Assembly: GCF_900104355.1 (NCBI RefSeq)
Contig: NZ_FNIY01000002.1
Span: 124,001 to 188,000 of the forward strand
Origin: Phyllobacterium sp. OV277
GTDB taxonomy: Bacteria > Pseudomonadota > Alphaproteobacteria > Rhizobiales > Rhizobiaceae
Length of the DNA stretch: 64,000 bases
Direction of reading: 5' to 3'
Shown: in pieces, positions 9,147-17,804 of the stretch
How positions within the stretch are numbered: position 1 is the stretch's first letter
Layout of the letters: each line of letters begins with the position of its first letter
Translations under genes and position numbers: made by a program
The notes under the pieces: model-generated
What the model was told of the DNA's origin: nothing
The model's database searches: none
What the model saw: only the letters and a program-made list of their open reading frames with translations

Positions 9147-9862
9147 GCACGATACCACCCGATGACACAATGCCCGAAGGCGACGATTTCGTCGCTGCCG
9201 AGTATGTGCTGGGCGTGCTCCCGGAACAGGAGCGGCGCGACGCTGTCCGCCGTATTGAAAATGACCCTGAATTTGCCCGCCTTGTTGCCAATTGGCAGCG
9301 CCAGTTCGATCCGCTGAACGAGCAGTTCCAGCCGGTCACAGCGCCCAATTACCTGAAAGGTCAGGTCGACCAGCGTCTGTTCGGCATCGATTCCGGGCGG
9401 GTCGCAACGGGCGCTTCATTCTGGAATAGCCTGGCCTTCTGGCGGACGGTCGCCGTTGCGGCACTTGCCCTTGTTATATTCAACGTCAGTCGAGAGTACG
9501 TCCAACGTCAGGCGGGCTCTGCGCCCTCGCAACTGATTGCTTCCATGGCAAGCGACACCGGTCCGCTGCGAAGCGTGGCAATCTTTGACGACAAGTCGAG
9601 AAAGCTGAAAGTGACCCTTGTTGCCGGAGAAATCCCGCAAGGCAAATCGCTCGAACTCTGGCTGATCGCCGGAAAAGACGCTCCGGTCTCGCTTGGTGTA
9701 CTGAAGTCGCCCAAGATAACCGAGTTTGCGGTATCGACCCCTGTCGCGGCTAAATTGCGTGATGGCACAACGCTGGCCATCTCCGTTGAACCCGTCGGCG
9801 GCTCGCCGAGCGGTGCGCCCACCGGTGCAGTTGTGGCCGCAGGCTCGGTGAGCAGCATTTAG
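9143..9862 (+). CDS. RskA-type anti-sigma factor
   Basis: 239 residues. The N-terminal cytoplasmic part (AAEYVLGVLPEQERRDAVRRI, residues about 15-35) is the sigma-binding helical region of the RskA/SigK regulators, without the HxxxCxxC zinc motif. One membrane segment follows (about residues 96-112), then a periplasmic beta domain with LELWLIAGKDAPVSLGVL, typical of the RskA C-terminal domain. The ATG at 9143 overlaps the sigma stop as ATGA. It should hold the sigma factor at the membrane until an envelope signal triggers release. It converges on engB, 13 bp apart. Confidence 0.9.
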   Translation: MSTIPPDDTMPEGDDFVAAEYVLGVLPEQERRDAVRRIENDPEFARLVANWQRQFDPLNEQFQPVTAPNYLKGQVDQRLFGIDSGRVATGASFWNSLAFWRTVAVAALALVIFNVSREYVQRQAGSAPSQLIASMASDTGPLRSVAIFDDKSRKLKVTLVAGEIPQGKSLELWLIAGKDAPVSLGVLKSPKITEFAVSTPVAAKLRDGTTLAISVEPVGGSPSGAPTGAVVAAGSVSSI

Positions 9863-9875
9863 AAAACCGAGCGGT

Positions 9876-10547
9876 TTATTCTTCGAGAAGAAGCGCTATT
9901 GCGGCGCGCAGTTCATCCAGACCTGCACCCTTTTCCGATGATGTGGCCAAAATGGTCGGGTAGGCGGCTGCGCGCTTTTTGATGGCCTGTGCGGTTTCTT
10001 CCATGAGACGCGCAACACCGGCAGGCTTGATCTTGTCGATCTTGGTCAGGACGATCTGATAGGACACCGCGGCGCGATCCAGAAGGTCTAGCACCTCGGC
10101 ATCATTTTTCTTTACACCGTGGCGTGCATCGATAAGCAGGTACACACGCTTCAACGTGGTACGGCCGCGCAGATAATCGAAAACAAGGCGCGTCCATGCG
10201 TCGACCTGTTCTTTCGGCGCTTCGGCAAAACCATATCCCGGCATATCGACTACCGCGAGTGGCGGCAGGTCACCATTTTCGCCCGAATGGCCATCCGGCA
10301 CAAAATAGTTCAGCTCCTGCGTACGCCCCGGCGTGTTGGACGTGCGTGCAAGGCCCTTCTGGCCAATGATCGCATTGATCAGCGATGACTTGCCGACATT
10401 GGAGCGACCGGCAAACGCGATTTCGATGGGCCCTTCCGGCGGTAGGAACTTCATGGCAGGAACACCGCGAATGAAAACCCAGCCCTGCGCAAAGAGCATC
10501 CGGCCCTTTTCGATCAGCCTGTTCGTATTGTCGTTGGTTTCACTCAC
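9876..10547 (-). CDS. engB: Ribosome biogenesis GTPase YihA/YsxC (EngB)
   Basis: 223 residues from a GTG at 10547. G1 [10 protein letters not shown]3 DMPGYG and G4 TKID are present in the TRAFAC order of this family, which helps assemble the 50S subunit. The frame continues upstream to a TTG at 10595 with no ribosome binding site; GTG 10547 is preceded by ACGGAAAAGAA and gives the usual family length, but the start is the least certain part. A transcription terminator separates it from yidC upstream. Confidence 0.92.
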   Translation of the reverse strand: MSETNDNTNRLIEKGRMLFAQGWVFIRGVPAMKFLPPEGPIEIAFAGRSNVGKSSLINAIIGQKGLARTSNTPGRTQELNYFVPDGHSGENGDLPPLAVVDMPGYGFAEAPKEQVDAWTRLVFDYLRGRTTLKRVYLLIDARHGVKKNDAEVLDLLDRAAVSYQIVLTKIDKIKPAGVARLMEETAQAIKKRAAAYPTILATSSEKGAGLDELRAAIALLLEE

Positions 10548-10642
10548 GTTCTTTTCCGTCCGTTCACTGGGCAGCCATATGCCACCTGCATTCAATGTTA
10601 TCGCCGCCTTGTCAACTGAACGAGATTGTTCAACGACAAATG

Positions 10643-10671
10643 AAAAGCCCCCGGTATGAGCGGGGGCTTTT
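10643..10671 (-). terminator. Terminator between yidC and engB
   Basis: AAAAGCCCCC and GGGGGCTTTT flank a nine-base loop; on the minus strand the stem is followed by TTTTCATTT. It lies 20 bp after the yidC stop and should reduce read-through into engB. It is symmetric, so it could work in both directions. Confidence 0.85.
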
Positions 10672-10691
10672 GGAATTCCGGGTTAACCCGC

Positions 10692-12533
10692 CTATTCGGC
10701 GGGCTTCGGTTTCTTCTTGAAGAGCCCTGCGAGATTGCCCCACAGTTCGATCTTCGCACCCTGCCGCTTCATGATGATACCCTGCTGGGTGATCGACAGG
10801 AAGTTGTTCCATGCCCAGTAGATCACCAGACCCGCCGGGAAACTGGACAGCATGAACGTGAAGATCAGCGGCATCCAGTTGAAGATCATTGCCTGCGTTG
10901 GATCTGGCGGTGTCGGGTTCATGCGCATCTGCAGGAACATCGTCACGCCCATGATCAATGGCCAGACGCCGATCATCAGGAATGCCGGAACCGTCCATGG
11001 AATGAGGCCAAACAGGTTGAACACGGATGTTGGATCGGGCGCAGCCAAATCCTGAATCCAGCCAAAGAACGGCGCGTGGCGCATTTCAATGGTCACGTAC
11101 AGAACCTTATACAGCGCGAAGAAAACCGGAATCTGGATGACGATCGGCCAGCAACCGGCGATCGGATTGATCTTCTCGGTCTTGTAAAGCTCCATCATGG
11201 CCTGCTGCTGCTTGACCTTGTCATCCGCATATTTCTCACGGATTTCAGTCATCTTCGGCTGAACCATCTTCATGCGTGCCATCGAAGCATAGGACTTGTT
11301 GGCCAGCGGGAAGAACAGCGCCTTGAGCAGAACGGTAACAACAAGGATGGCGACACCGAAGTTGCCGATAGCCTTGTAGAGCCAGTCGATGAGATAGAAC
11401 ATCGGCTCGGTGATGAAATAGAACCAGCCCCAGTCGATCAGGTTCTTGAACAATGGAATATGCAGATTGTTCATGTAGCCATTGATCTTGCCAACTTCCT
11501 TGGCACCGGCAAAGACGAGGTTCTCGATCGTTGTGGACTGACCGGGTTCAATTGTTGTCGGGTCAGACAGATAATCGCTCTGATACTGCGGGCGGCCATT
11601 GTCGAAATAGGACATGCGGGCCTTGAACGGCTTTGACTGTGCCGGAACGAGAGCGGCAGCCCAATATTTGTCCGTAATGCCGATCCAGCCGCCAGTGTCC
11701 GTCTTCTCCGGAGCGACTTCTTTTTCTTTCTCGATCGCCGCGAATTTGTACTCGACCAGCTTTCCGGCGATCACGCCGATTGGGCCTTCGTGCAACACAT
11801 AGGTGCTGGCATGCAAAGGCTTGTAGAAGCGTGTGACACGGCCATAGGAGGCCAACGACACCGGAGCTGACGTTCCATTCGTCACGGCATCCTTGACGGT
11901 AAACATATAGTTGTCGTCAACGCTGAACGTGCGCTTGAAAGTCAGGCCTTTTTCATTGGTAAAGGCCAGGGTAACCGGGGTGGATGGGGTCAACTTGCTG
12001 TTGCCGTCAACAGTCCAGACGGTTGTCGGACCGGGTACAGTTCCTGTGGTGTCGTTACCGGTGAACCCGATCTCAACAAATTGCCCGTCCGCCATCTGCG
12101 AAGGGCTCAACAGCTGAATGGTCGGTGAATTGTTGTCGACAGTCTCGTGATACTGCTTGAGCTGCAGGTCATCGAGACGCGCGCCGGTCAGGCTGATGGA
12201 ACCGCTGAGGCTCGGTGTGTCAATGACAACGCGCGAAGTCTGTCCGAGAACCGCAGCGCGGCTCAGGGAACCCGGCTGTGTGGCATCCGGCGTCTGCCCC
12301 GGAATATTCGCACCCGGCGCTGCTGGTGTCGTACCCGGCAGATTGTTGGCGGTTGTTCCGGCCGCTGGCGTTGGCTGTGCCGCTGTTTTAGCTGCCTGAG
12401 CCTGCCGCGAGGCTTCAACCTGTGCCTGCTGGCGCTCGGCCTCGATCTTGGGGCCCATATAGAACACCTGCCAAAGTCCCAGAATAACGACGGACAAAGC
12501 AATGGTGATAAAGAAATTACGATTGGTTTCCAT
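10692..12533 (-). CDS. yidC: Membrane protein insertase YidC
   Basis: 613 residues, normal for alphaproteobacteria. An N-terminal anchor (residues about 5-25) precedes an Ala/Gln/Pro-rich linker, a large periplasmic beta domain (about 95-370) and the conserved YidC/Oxa1 core of five membrane segments (about 375-585) ending in the basic tail KKKPKPAE. It inserts and folds inner-membrane proteins, alone or with SecYEG. Its ATG shares one base with the rnpA stop (TAATG), so the two are translationally coupled. yidD, found between rnpA and yidC in many bacteria, is absent here. Confidence 0.97.
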   Translation of the reverse strand: METNRNFFITIALSVVILGLWQVFYMGPKIEAERQQAQVEASRQAQAAKTAAQPTPAAGTTANNLPGTTPAAPGANIPGQTPDATQPGSLSRAAVLGQTSRVVIDTPSLSGSISLTGARLDDLQLKQYHETVDNNSPTIQLLSPSQMADGQFVEIGFTGNDTTGTVPGPTTVWTVDGNSKLTPSTPVTLAFTNEKGLTFKRTFSVDDNYMFTVKDAVTNGTSAPVSLASYGRVTRFYKPLHASTYVLHEGPIGVIAGKLVEYKFAAIEKEKEVAPEKTDTGGWIGITDKYWAAALVPAQSKPFKARMSYFDNGRPQYQSDYLSDPTTIEPGQSTTIENLVFAGAKEVGKINGYMNNLHIPLFKNLIDWGWFYFITEPMFYLIDWLYKAIGNFGVAILVVTVLLKALFFPLANKSYASMARMKMVQPKMTEIREKYADDKVKQQQAMMELYKTEKINPIAGCWPIVIQIPVFFALYKVLYVTIEMRHAPFFGWIQDLAAPDPTSVFNLFGLIPWTVPAFLMIGVWPLIMGVTMFLQMRMNPTPPDPTQAMIFNWMPLIFTFMLSSFPAGLVIYWAWNNFLSITQQGIIMKRQGAKIELWGNLAGLFKKKPKPAE

Positions 12534-12916
12534 TATCGGGTCCTGTTGGGCCGGTCATGTCTTGGAGAAACGCCGGTTTGGTATTTTTTGGAAACCCGTT
12601 TCGAGAGTTCCCGGGATAAGTCCGCAAACGGCGCATCAAGCGCGTCACGGCGAGCAACGATCACATAGTCGGTTCCGGGGGCCATGTCACCTGCAACTTT
12701 GACGCGTACAGCCTCTCTCAGGCGGCGCTTGATGCGATTGCGGACAACGGCATTTCCGTTCTTTTTTGTGACTGTAAAACCAACACGCGGCGGACCTTCC
12801 CGGTCTTCACGCTGCTTGACTTCGAGCAGGAAAAAGCCACCACGGCGTTTTTCTCCGGCCCGAACAGCCAAAAACTCCGCTCTCTTGCGAAGGCGGAGTG
12901 GTTTTTGATCATTCAT
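12533..12916 (-). CDS. rnpA: Ribonuclease P protein component
   Basis: 127 residues. The basic RNR motif reads [16 protein letters not shown] (residues about 59-74), which contacts the RNase P RNA and the pre-tRNA leader; [11 protein letters not shown] precedes it. ATG 12916 gives [15 protein letters not shown], the standard N-terminus; a TTG eight codons upstream is less likely. It lies 48 bp downstream of rpmH, as in nearly all bacteria, and its stop overlaps the yidC start by one base. Confidence 0.95.
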   Translation of the reverse strand: MNDQKPLRLRKRAEFLAVRAGEKRRGGFFLLEVKQREDREGPPRVGFTVTKKNGNAVVRNRIKRRLREAVRVKVAGDMAPGTDYVIVARRDALDAPFADLSRELSKRVSKKYQTGVSPRHDRPNRTR

Positions 12917-12964
12917 TCCTGCAATGCCAACGTTGGCCAACCGCGCAAACCTGCGCGGAATGCC

Positions 12965-13099
12965 TTATGCCGACAACCGCTTGCGACCGCGAGCACGACG
13001 TGCTGCGATAACCTTGCGGCCGCCTGCAGTAGCCATACGGGCGCGAAACCCGTGACGACGTGCGCGGACAAGTTTGGATGGCTGATAAGTACGCTTCAT
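12965..13099 (-). CDS. rpmH: 50S ribosomal protein L34
   Basis: 44 residues, starting [20 protein letters not shown] and ending GRKRLSA. The strongly basic sequence and the TYQPS and HGFR motifs are diagnostic for L34. It is the first gene of the rpmH-rnpA-yidC unit and has a near-consensus promoter 75 bp upstream. Confidence 0.98.
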   Translation of the reverse strand: MKRTYQPSKLVRARRHGFRARMATAGGRKVIAARRARGRKRLSA

Positions 13100-13173
13100 T
13101 TGTTTAATACCGCGGTGTGCGGCCCTTCTTGTGGTCTGTTCTTTGACAGGAGCATATCAGGACCGCCATTAGC

Positions 13174-13202
13174 GCATAAAAATACGCCGCCGGGGCGGTC
13201 AA
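13174..13202 (-). promoter_or_regulatory. Sigma-70 type promoter for rpmH
   Basis: On the minus strand: TTGACC (13202-13197), a 17-base spacer, then TTATGC (13179-13174). Spacing is ideal and the distance to the rpmH ATG (75 bases) is reasonable for a ribosomal-protein leader. Confidence 0.65.
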
Positions 13203-13341
13203 CCCGGACGTGCGCGGCTTATAGAGGCATGATGGTGATAAGTCAATTCATACAAGAAGATTCACAAATAGGCAAAAATCAGGAAGTGATTTATTGTACC
13301 GTCGCAACGTTTGACCTACATCGGGCGTTGATGGAGCAAAT

Positions 13342-14841
13342 ATGGCGGTAACGCAACAGGAAGAGCAACGGGCGCGCGTGCAAATGCAGGCGGGGCGGCG
13401 TTTGCCTGTTCTCAAACGGCTTTCGGGTAAGCTGTTGCGTCTGACGCTGCTTTTCGGCTTTCTGGCCGGAGTCATGATTTTCGTTCCCATCATGGCCGAT
13501 ATGCGGATGCGCTGGCTTTCGGACCGCCTGAATACGGTCGCTGCCGCCAGCGTCGTGCTCGCTGCAAGCGATGGCAAGGACATCCCCCAGAGCGTGCAGA
13601 ACGACGTGCTTCTCGCCACGGGCACCAAGGCGATTGCCTTGCGTGAAATGGGGGCTTCGCGCTTGCTTGCGGTTTCGGAAATGCCATCCAAGGTCGACCG
13701 GCATATCGACATGACCGTGACTGACCCATGGACAACGCTGCGCGACGCATTCGACACTATTATCAATGGTGGTAACCGCATCATCCTTGTCTACGGCCCT
13801 GTTGGAGACACAGGAAAAGTCATCGAGCTGATCACATCGGACGCGCCCTTGCGCAATGCGATGCTGCGCTACGCCCGCAATGTCGCGCTTATCTCGATGT
13901 TCATTTCGGCTATTACCGCCGGTCTCGTCTTTCTTGCCATCAGCCATCTGCTTATCCGGCCGATACAGCGCATGAGCGCCAACATGCTGGCTTTCGCCCA
14001 GCAGCCTGATGATCCGCAGAGGGTTATCCAGCCCGACAATCGCGAAGACGAACTTGGTATTGCGCAGCGCGAACTCGCCGACATGCAGCTGCGGTTGCAA
14101 CGCACGCTTTCCGAGCAAAAGCACCTTGCCGACCTTGGTCTTGCCGTTTCCAAGATCAACCACGACATGCGCAATATTCTGGCATCCGCCCAACTGATGT
14201 CCGATCACCTTGCCAATGCCAGCGATCCGGCCATTCAGCGCATGGTGCCGAAGCTTGTTCGGACGATTGATCGCGCCATCAATTATTCGCAGACCGTGCT
14301 TGCCTATGGCGGAACACAGGAACCACCGCCGCAGCGGCGGCGCGTTAAACTTCACACTATCGTCGGTGATGTGGAAGAGATGCTGAATCTTGATGCGAAG
14401 TCGGGAATTGAATTCAAGAACCTTGTTCCTGAAAATTTCGAAATCGACGCCGATCCGGATCAATTCTTCCGCGTGATTTCCAATCTCTGCCGCAATTCGG
14501 TTCAGGCAATGAGCGGCGATACGGGTAGCGGTACCTCAATTATCAAACGGCTGACAATTACGGCGGGGCAAATTGGCACCACCTCCATCATCAGCATTGA
14601 GGATACCGGTCCGGGGCTCCCGCCCAAGGCCCGCGAGAATCTGTTCACAGCCTTCAAGGGTTCGGCGCGCTCGGGCGGCACGGGCCTCGGCCTTGCCATC
14701 GTCCACGAGCTGGTGCGCGCCCATGGCGGCACAATTGAACTGCGCGGCGGTGAAGGCGCCGGAACCGGTTTTGAAATCCGTATTCCGGATCAGCCGGTTT
14801 CTCTTGCCGAATGGCGCTCGCGCCGGGATTCAATATCGTGA
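13342..14841 (+). CDS. Membrane sensor histidine kinase (orphan)
   Basis: 499 residues. A membrane segment at about 33-53, a periplasmic domain of about 120 residues, a second segment at about 178-200, a HAMP-like linker (RPIQRM), then a HisKA-type dimerisation helix with the phospho-acceptor His274 in SKINHDMRNIL, and an HATPase domain with N-box NLCRNSVQAM, G1 DTGPGLPP and G2 GGTGLGLAIV. All catalytic boxes are intact. No response regulator gene lies nearby, so its partner is elsewhere. It is followed 14 bp later by cls and may be co-transcribed with it. Confidence 0.9.
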   Translation: MAVTQQEEQRARVQMQAGRRLPVLKRLSGKLLRLTLLFGFLAGVMIFVPIMADMRMRWLSDRLNTVAAASVVLAASDGKDIPQSVQNDVLLATGTKAIALREMGASRLLAVSEMPSKVDRHIDMTVTDPWTTLRDAFDTIINGGNRIILVYGPVGDTGKVIELITSDAPLRNAMLRYARNVALISMFISAITAGLVFLAISHLLIRPIQRMSANMLAFAQQPDDPQRVIQPDNREDELGIAQRELADMQLRLQRTLSEQKHLADLGLAVSKINHDMRNILASAQLMSDHLANASDPAIQRMVPKLVRTIDRAINYSQTVLAYGGTQEPPPQRRRVKLHTIVGDVEEMLNLDAKSGIEFKNLVPENFEIDADPDQFFRVISNLCRNSVQAMSGDTGSGTSIIKRLTITAGQIGTTSIISIEDTGPGLPPKARENLFTAFKGSARSGGTGLGLAIVHELVRAHGGTIELRGGEGAGTGFEIRIPDQPVSLAEWRSRRDSIS

Positions 14842-14855
14842 TATGACACTCACAA

Positions 14856-16316
14856 ATGAGTGATTATCTTCCTGCCTATTGGCCCCAGATATTCTTTGTT
14901 CTTTCTATCGTCCTTGGCGTTCCCGCCGCGGTCCATGCGACCATGACGAAGGAAGAAGTGCGCGCGGCCATTGGTTGGGTCGGCGTTATCATTCTCTCGC
15001 CGGTGATCGGTGCAGTTATTTATGCAGTAGCCGGTATCAACCGGATCAGGCGCTCCTCCATCAGTTCGCAGCGCGCCTTCCTGCACGAAATCGGTCAGGA
15101 CCATCTCATGCGCTTTGATGCAAATGAGAAGAACGTGCTTGATCATTTCGAAAAGCGCTTTGCGGCGATGAAAACGCTGGGAGACCGCGTGAGCCGCTGC
15201 CGCCTGACAACCGGCAACAACATCACCATGCTGCAAAGTGGTGATGACGCCTACCGCTCGATGCTGGAGCACATCAACAATGCCAAACGCAGCATCCTCG
15301 TTGAAACCTACATCTTTGACCGGGACAAGATCGGCCTGCGATTGGCCGATGCCCTGATTGCCGCCGTTAAACGCGGTGTCGAGGTCCGGGTTCTCATCGA
15401 TGCAGTCGGCGCCCGCTACTCAATCCCGAGCATTGTTGGTTATCTGAAAAAGAACGGCGTGCGTACCGATGTGTTCAACGGCAACATCATTATCGGTCTG
15501 CGCCTGCCCTATGCGAATCTTCGAACCCACCGCAAGATCCTGATTGTCGACGGGACCACGGCCTTCACAGGTGGCATGAATATTCGTGCCGGGTTTTCCG
15601 CGGAAATCGTCGGGGAAGACAATGCGCGCGATACACATTTCAGCCTGACCGGGCCGATTGTCACCGACCTCTTCCACATCGCTTCGGAAGACTGGCGCTT
15701 CACCACAGGCGAACAATTGGCTGGCGAGCCATGGCTGATTACCTCGCCCGATACGCATGCGGGCGATCCTGTGTTCATCCGCGCGGTGCCATCGGGACCC
15801 GACAGAAGTGTGGAAGCCAATCACCGTATGCTGATGGGCGCGTTTTCTGTGGCGCAAAGCCATATCCGCATCATGTCACCCTATTTCCTGCCTGACCGCG
15901 AATTGATCAGCGCACTAGTAACGGCGGCAAGGCGCGGTGTGGAAGTCGATATTGTTATTCCCGCGGTCAACAATTTGAAACTCGTCGACCGCGCCATGAC
16001 CGCGCAATTCGACCAGATATTGAATAGTCACTGCCGTATCTGGCGCGCCAGCGGCAATTTCAATCATTCCAAGCTGCTGGCGATCGATGGTCAGTGGGCC
16101 TATGTGGGTTCGTCCAATCTCGACCCGCGCTCGCTGCGCCTCAATTTCGAGGTCGATCTTGAAATCATGAATGCAGAATTTGCCACCAAAGTGGAAGCGC
16201 TCGTTGATACCGCCATGCAATCGGCAAAACCGGTTCTGCTGCAAAGCCTGCGCGCCCGCTCATTCTGGGTGCGGCTGCTTGACCGGATTATCTGGCTAGG
16301 CTCGCCCTATCTCTGA
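14856..16316 (+). CDS. cls: Cardiolipin synthase (phospholipase D family)
   Basis: 486 residues. Two N-terminal membrane segments (about 8-28 and 38-62) anchor two phospholipase D half-domains. Both HKD motifs are complete: His225 in HRKILIVDGTTAFTGGMN and His404 in HSKLLAIDGQWAYVGSSN. The length and N-terminal hairpin match bacterial cardiolipin synthases, which condense two phosphatidylglycerols. The 3' end overlaps the convergent EEP-family gene by 29 bp. Confidence 0.93.
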   Translation: MSDYLPAYWPQIFFVLSIVLGVPAAVHATMTKEEVRAAIGWVGVIILSPVIGAVIYAVAGINRIRRSSISSQRAFLHEIGQDHLMRFDANEKNVLDHFEKRFAAMKTLGDRVSRCRLTTGNNITMLQSGDDAYRSMLEHINNAKRSILVETYIFDRDKIGLRLADALIAAVKRGVEVRVLIDAVGARYSIPSIVGYLKKNGVRTDVFNGNIIIGLRLPYANLRTHRKILIVDGTTAFTGGMNIRAGFSAEIVGEDNARDTHFSLTGPIVTDLFHIASEDWRFTTGEQLAGEPWLITSPDTHAGDPVFIRAVPSGPDRSVEANHRMLMGAFSVAQSHIRIMSPYFLPDRELISALVTAARRGVEVDIVIPAVNNLKLVDRAMTAQFDQILNSHCRIWRASGNFNHSKLLAIDGQWAYVGSSNLDPRSLRLNFEVDLEIMNAEFATKVEALVDTAMQSAKPVLLQSLRARSFWVRLLDRIIWLGSPYL

Positions 16317-17151
16317 TTTCGACTGTTTCAGCCAAGGCGCCTTTGAGATCGACATAGGCCTTGATCGGCAGATGATCGGAGGCAACACGGGCAAGCGGCG
16401 TGTCATGCACTTCGATGCCGGTAACCAGACTGTGCGGATGGCCAAGTACCCGGTCCAGCGCCAGAACCGGAAAGCGCGAGGGGAAACTCGGCACGGCATT
16501 TTTCATCGGATCAAACACTGGATGCAGGAAATGCAGCGACGAGCCCTTGCCAACGCGCCATTCATTCAAATCACCAAGCAACAGCGTTGGGCGTGACGGA
16601 TCGGCATGGACGGCGTTCAGAATAGCTTCCGATTGCTGCATGCGCGAATGGCGTAAAAGCCCGAGATGCGCAGCGATGATGCGCAATGGTCCGGCTTCAA
16701 GATCAAGATCAACGACAAGCGCACCGCGTGGCTCAAGTCCCGGAAGCTTCAACTGCTGTACGCGCCGCACAACACCTTCTCGGAAGAGCAGCAGATTGCC
16801 GTGCCAGCCATGCCCCTTGGGGTAAAGCGAGGCAACGCGAACCGGCACGAGATTGTTCTCGCGTTCAAGCCTGTCGAGATCGAGAAGGCCAGAGCGTTCA
16901 CCAAAGCGTTTGTCTGCTTCCTGAACAGCGACTACATCCGCACCAAGCTCGCCGATGACATGCGCGATGCGATCCGGATCAAATTTCTTGTCGATGCCAA
17001 CGCATTTATGGACATTGTAGGACGCGATGACGGTGTCATTTCGCACGACCTTGGTCACGCCTGTCGGGCGTTTGTTGCGGTTCTTCACCGCTGCGAGGAT
17101 GCTGGCTGAGACACTGGGTCTTGTGTGCCGCATTGGCTTCTTGCTGTCCAT
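16288..17151 (-). CDS. Endonuclease/exonuclease/phosphatase (EEP) family protein
   Basis: 287 residues. After a basic N-terminal tail of about 35 residues come the EEP landmarks: ASYNVHKCVG (metal-site Asn), VVAVQEAD (Glu ligand), LLLGDLNEWR (D-x-N) and a terminal SDHLPI (Asp-His pair), giving a complete active site for phosphodiester or phosphomonoester hydrolysis. Relatives next to cls genes may be lipid or nucleic-acid phosphodiesterases; the substrate is unknown. The start is uncertain: an ATG six codons later (17133) is equally possible, and neither has a strong ribosome binding site. Confidence 0.82.
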   Translation of the reverse strand: MDSKKPMRHTRPSVSASILAAVKNRNKRPTGVTKVVRNDTVIASYNVHKCVGIDKKFDPDRIAHVIGELGADVVAVQEADKRFGERSGLLDLDRLERENNLVPVRVASLYPKGHGWHGNLLLFREGVVRRVQQLKLPGLEPRGALVVDLDLEAGPLRIIAAHLGLLRHSRMQQSEAILNAVHADPSRPTLLLGDLNEWRVGKGSSLHFLHPVFDPMKNAVPSFPSRFPVLALDRVLGHPHSLVTGIEVHDTPLARVASDHLPIKAYVDLKGALAETVEIRDRASLAR

Positions 17152-17301
17152 CTATAAGAGATATGTCGGGAATGATGGAATGGCAAGCAAATGCAGCGAC
17201 CCCATCATCAGGACAGGCTTCATTCCTACTCCTAATTGCTAATTTCTTTAGAAATCGAATGTTGATACATAGTCTCTGGTCATAGTGACTGACATGAGAG
17301 T

Positions 17302-17544
17302 ATGAACAAACGTCTTGAACGAATGCGCCAAAACCCGAAAGCTGATTGGCGCATCGAGGACATTGCGGCGATCTGCAAGGAATTCGAACTGCAATGCGAA
17401 AAACCGCGATCCGGGAGTTCCCATTATAAAATCTCTCACTCGTCGCAACATACGATTTTGACTGTGCCTTTTAATAGACCCATCAAGCCTGTATATATAC
17501 GAAAGCTCATTGAGTTCATTGAAGCCGTCAGAGATGCAACATGA
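17302..17544 (+). CDS. hicA: HicA-like toxin (mRNA interferase)
   Basis: 80 residues, double-stranded RNA-binding-like fold of HicA with the conserved glycine-histidine region GSSHYKISH (catalytic His) and the following TVPFNRPIKPVYIRKLIEFI, a variant of the usual V-P-x-H-x-x-x-x-I. HicA toxins cleave mRNA when free of HicB. It overlaps the following hicB by ATGA. At 80 residues it is somewhat longer than classical 60-residue HicA because of the N-terminal segment MNKRLERMRQNPKADW. Confidence 0.82.
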   Translation: MNKRLERMRQNPKADWRIEDIAAICKEFELQCEKPRSGSSHYKISHSSQHTILTVPFNRPIKPVYIRKLIEFIEAVRDAT

Positions 17545-17774
17545 CCTATTATGACTACCCAGTCGTTGTTTCTCCGCTGTCACCAGACGATGGAGGCGGA
17601 TTCGTTGCGTATGTTCCCGATCTTCCCGGTTGCATGAGCGATGGAAACACGCCGGAGGAAGCAGTTCATAATGCCCACGATGCCATCGCGGCATGGCTTG
17701 AGGCTGCGAGCGATCATGGCCTGACAATTCCTCTGCCGTCACAAAAGTTCGCTAGGGACGCAAAAGTTTGCTAG
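17541..17774 (+). CDS. hicB: HicB-like antitoxin, short form
   Basis: 77 residues. The HicB partial RNase-H-like fold is clear: YPVVVSPLSPDDGGGFVAYVPDLPGCMSDGNTPEEAVHNAHDAIAAWLEAA. It ends soon after, so the C-terminal ribbon-helix-helix or HTH DNA-binding domain present in many HicB proteins is missing; it may neutralise HicA without strong autorepression. The ATGA overlap with hicA supports tight co-expression. The cassette is flanked by unrelated convergent genes, as expected for a mobile toxin-antitoxin unit. Confidence 0.85.
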   Translation: MTYYDYPVVVSPLSPDDGGGFVAYVPDLPGCMSDGNTPEEAVHNAHDAIAAWLEAASDHGLTIPLPSQKFARDAKVC

Positions 17775-17804
17775 GGCATAATAGTCCCTGACAGCTTCCG
17801 CCGG

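Noticed and set aside
10656-11636. 326-codon open frame opposite yidC
   Set aside because: It lies wholly in yidC antisense; yidC has all family features and the right length.
13291-14463. 390-codon open frame opposite the histidine kinase
   Set aside because: The kinase frame carries intact H, N and G boxes; the reverse frame has His/Arg-rich, non-domain sequence.
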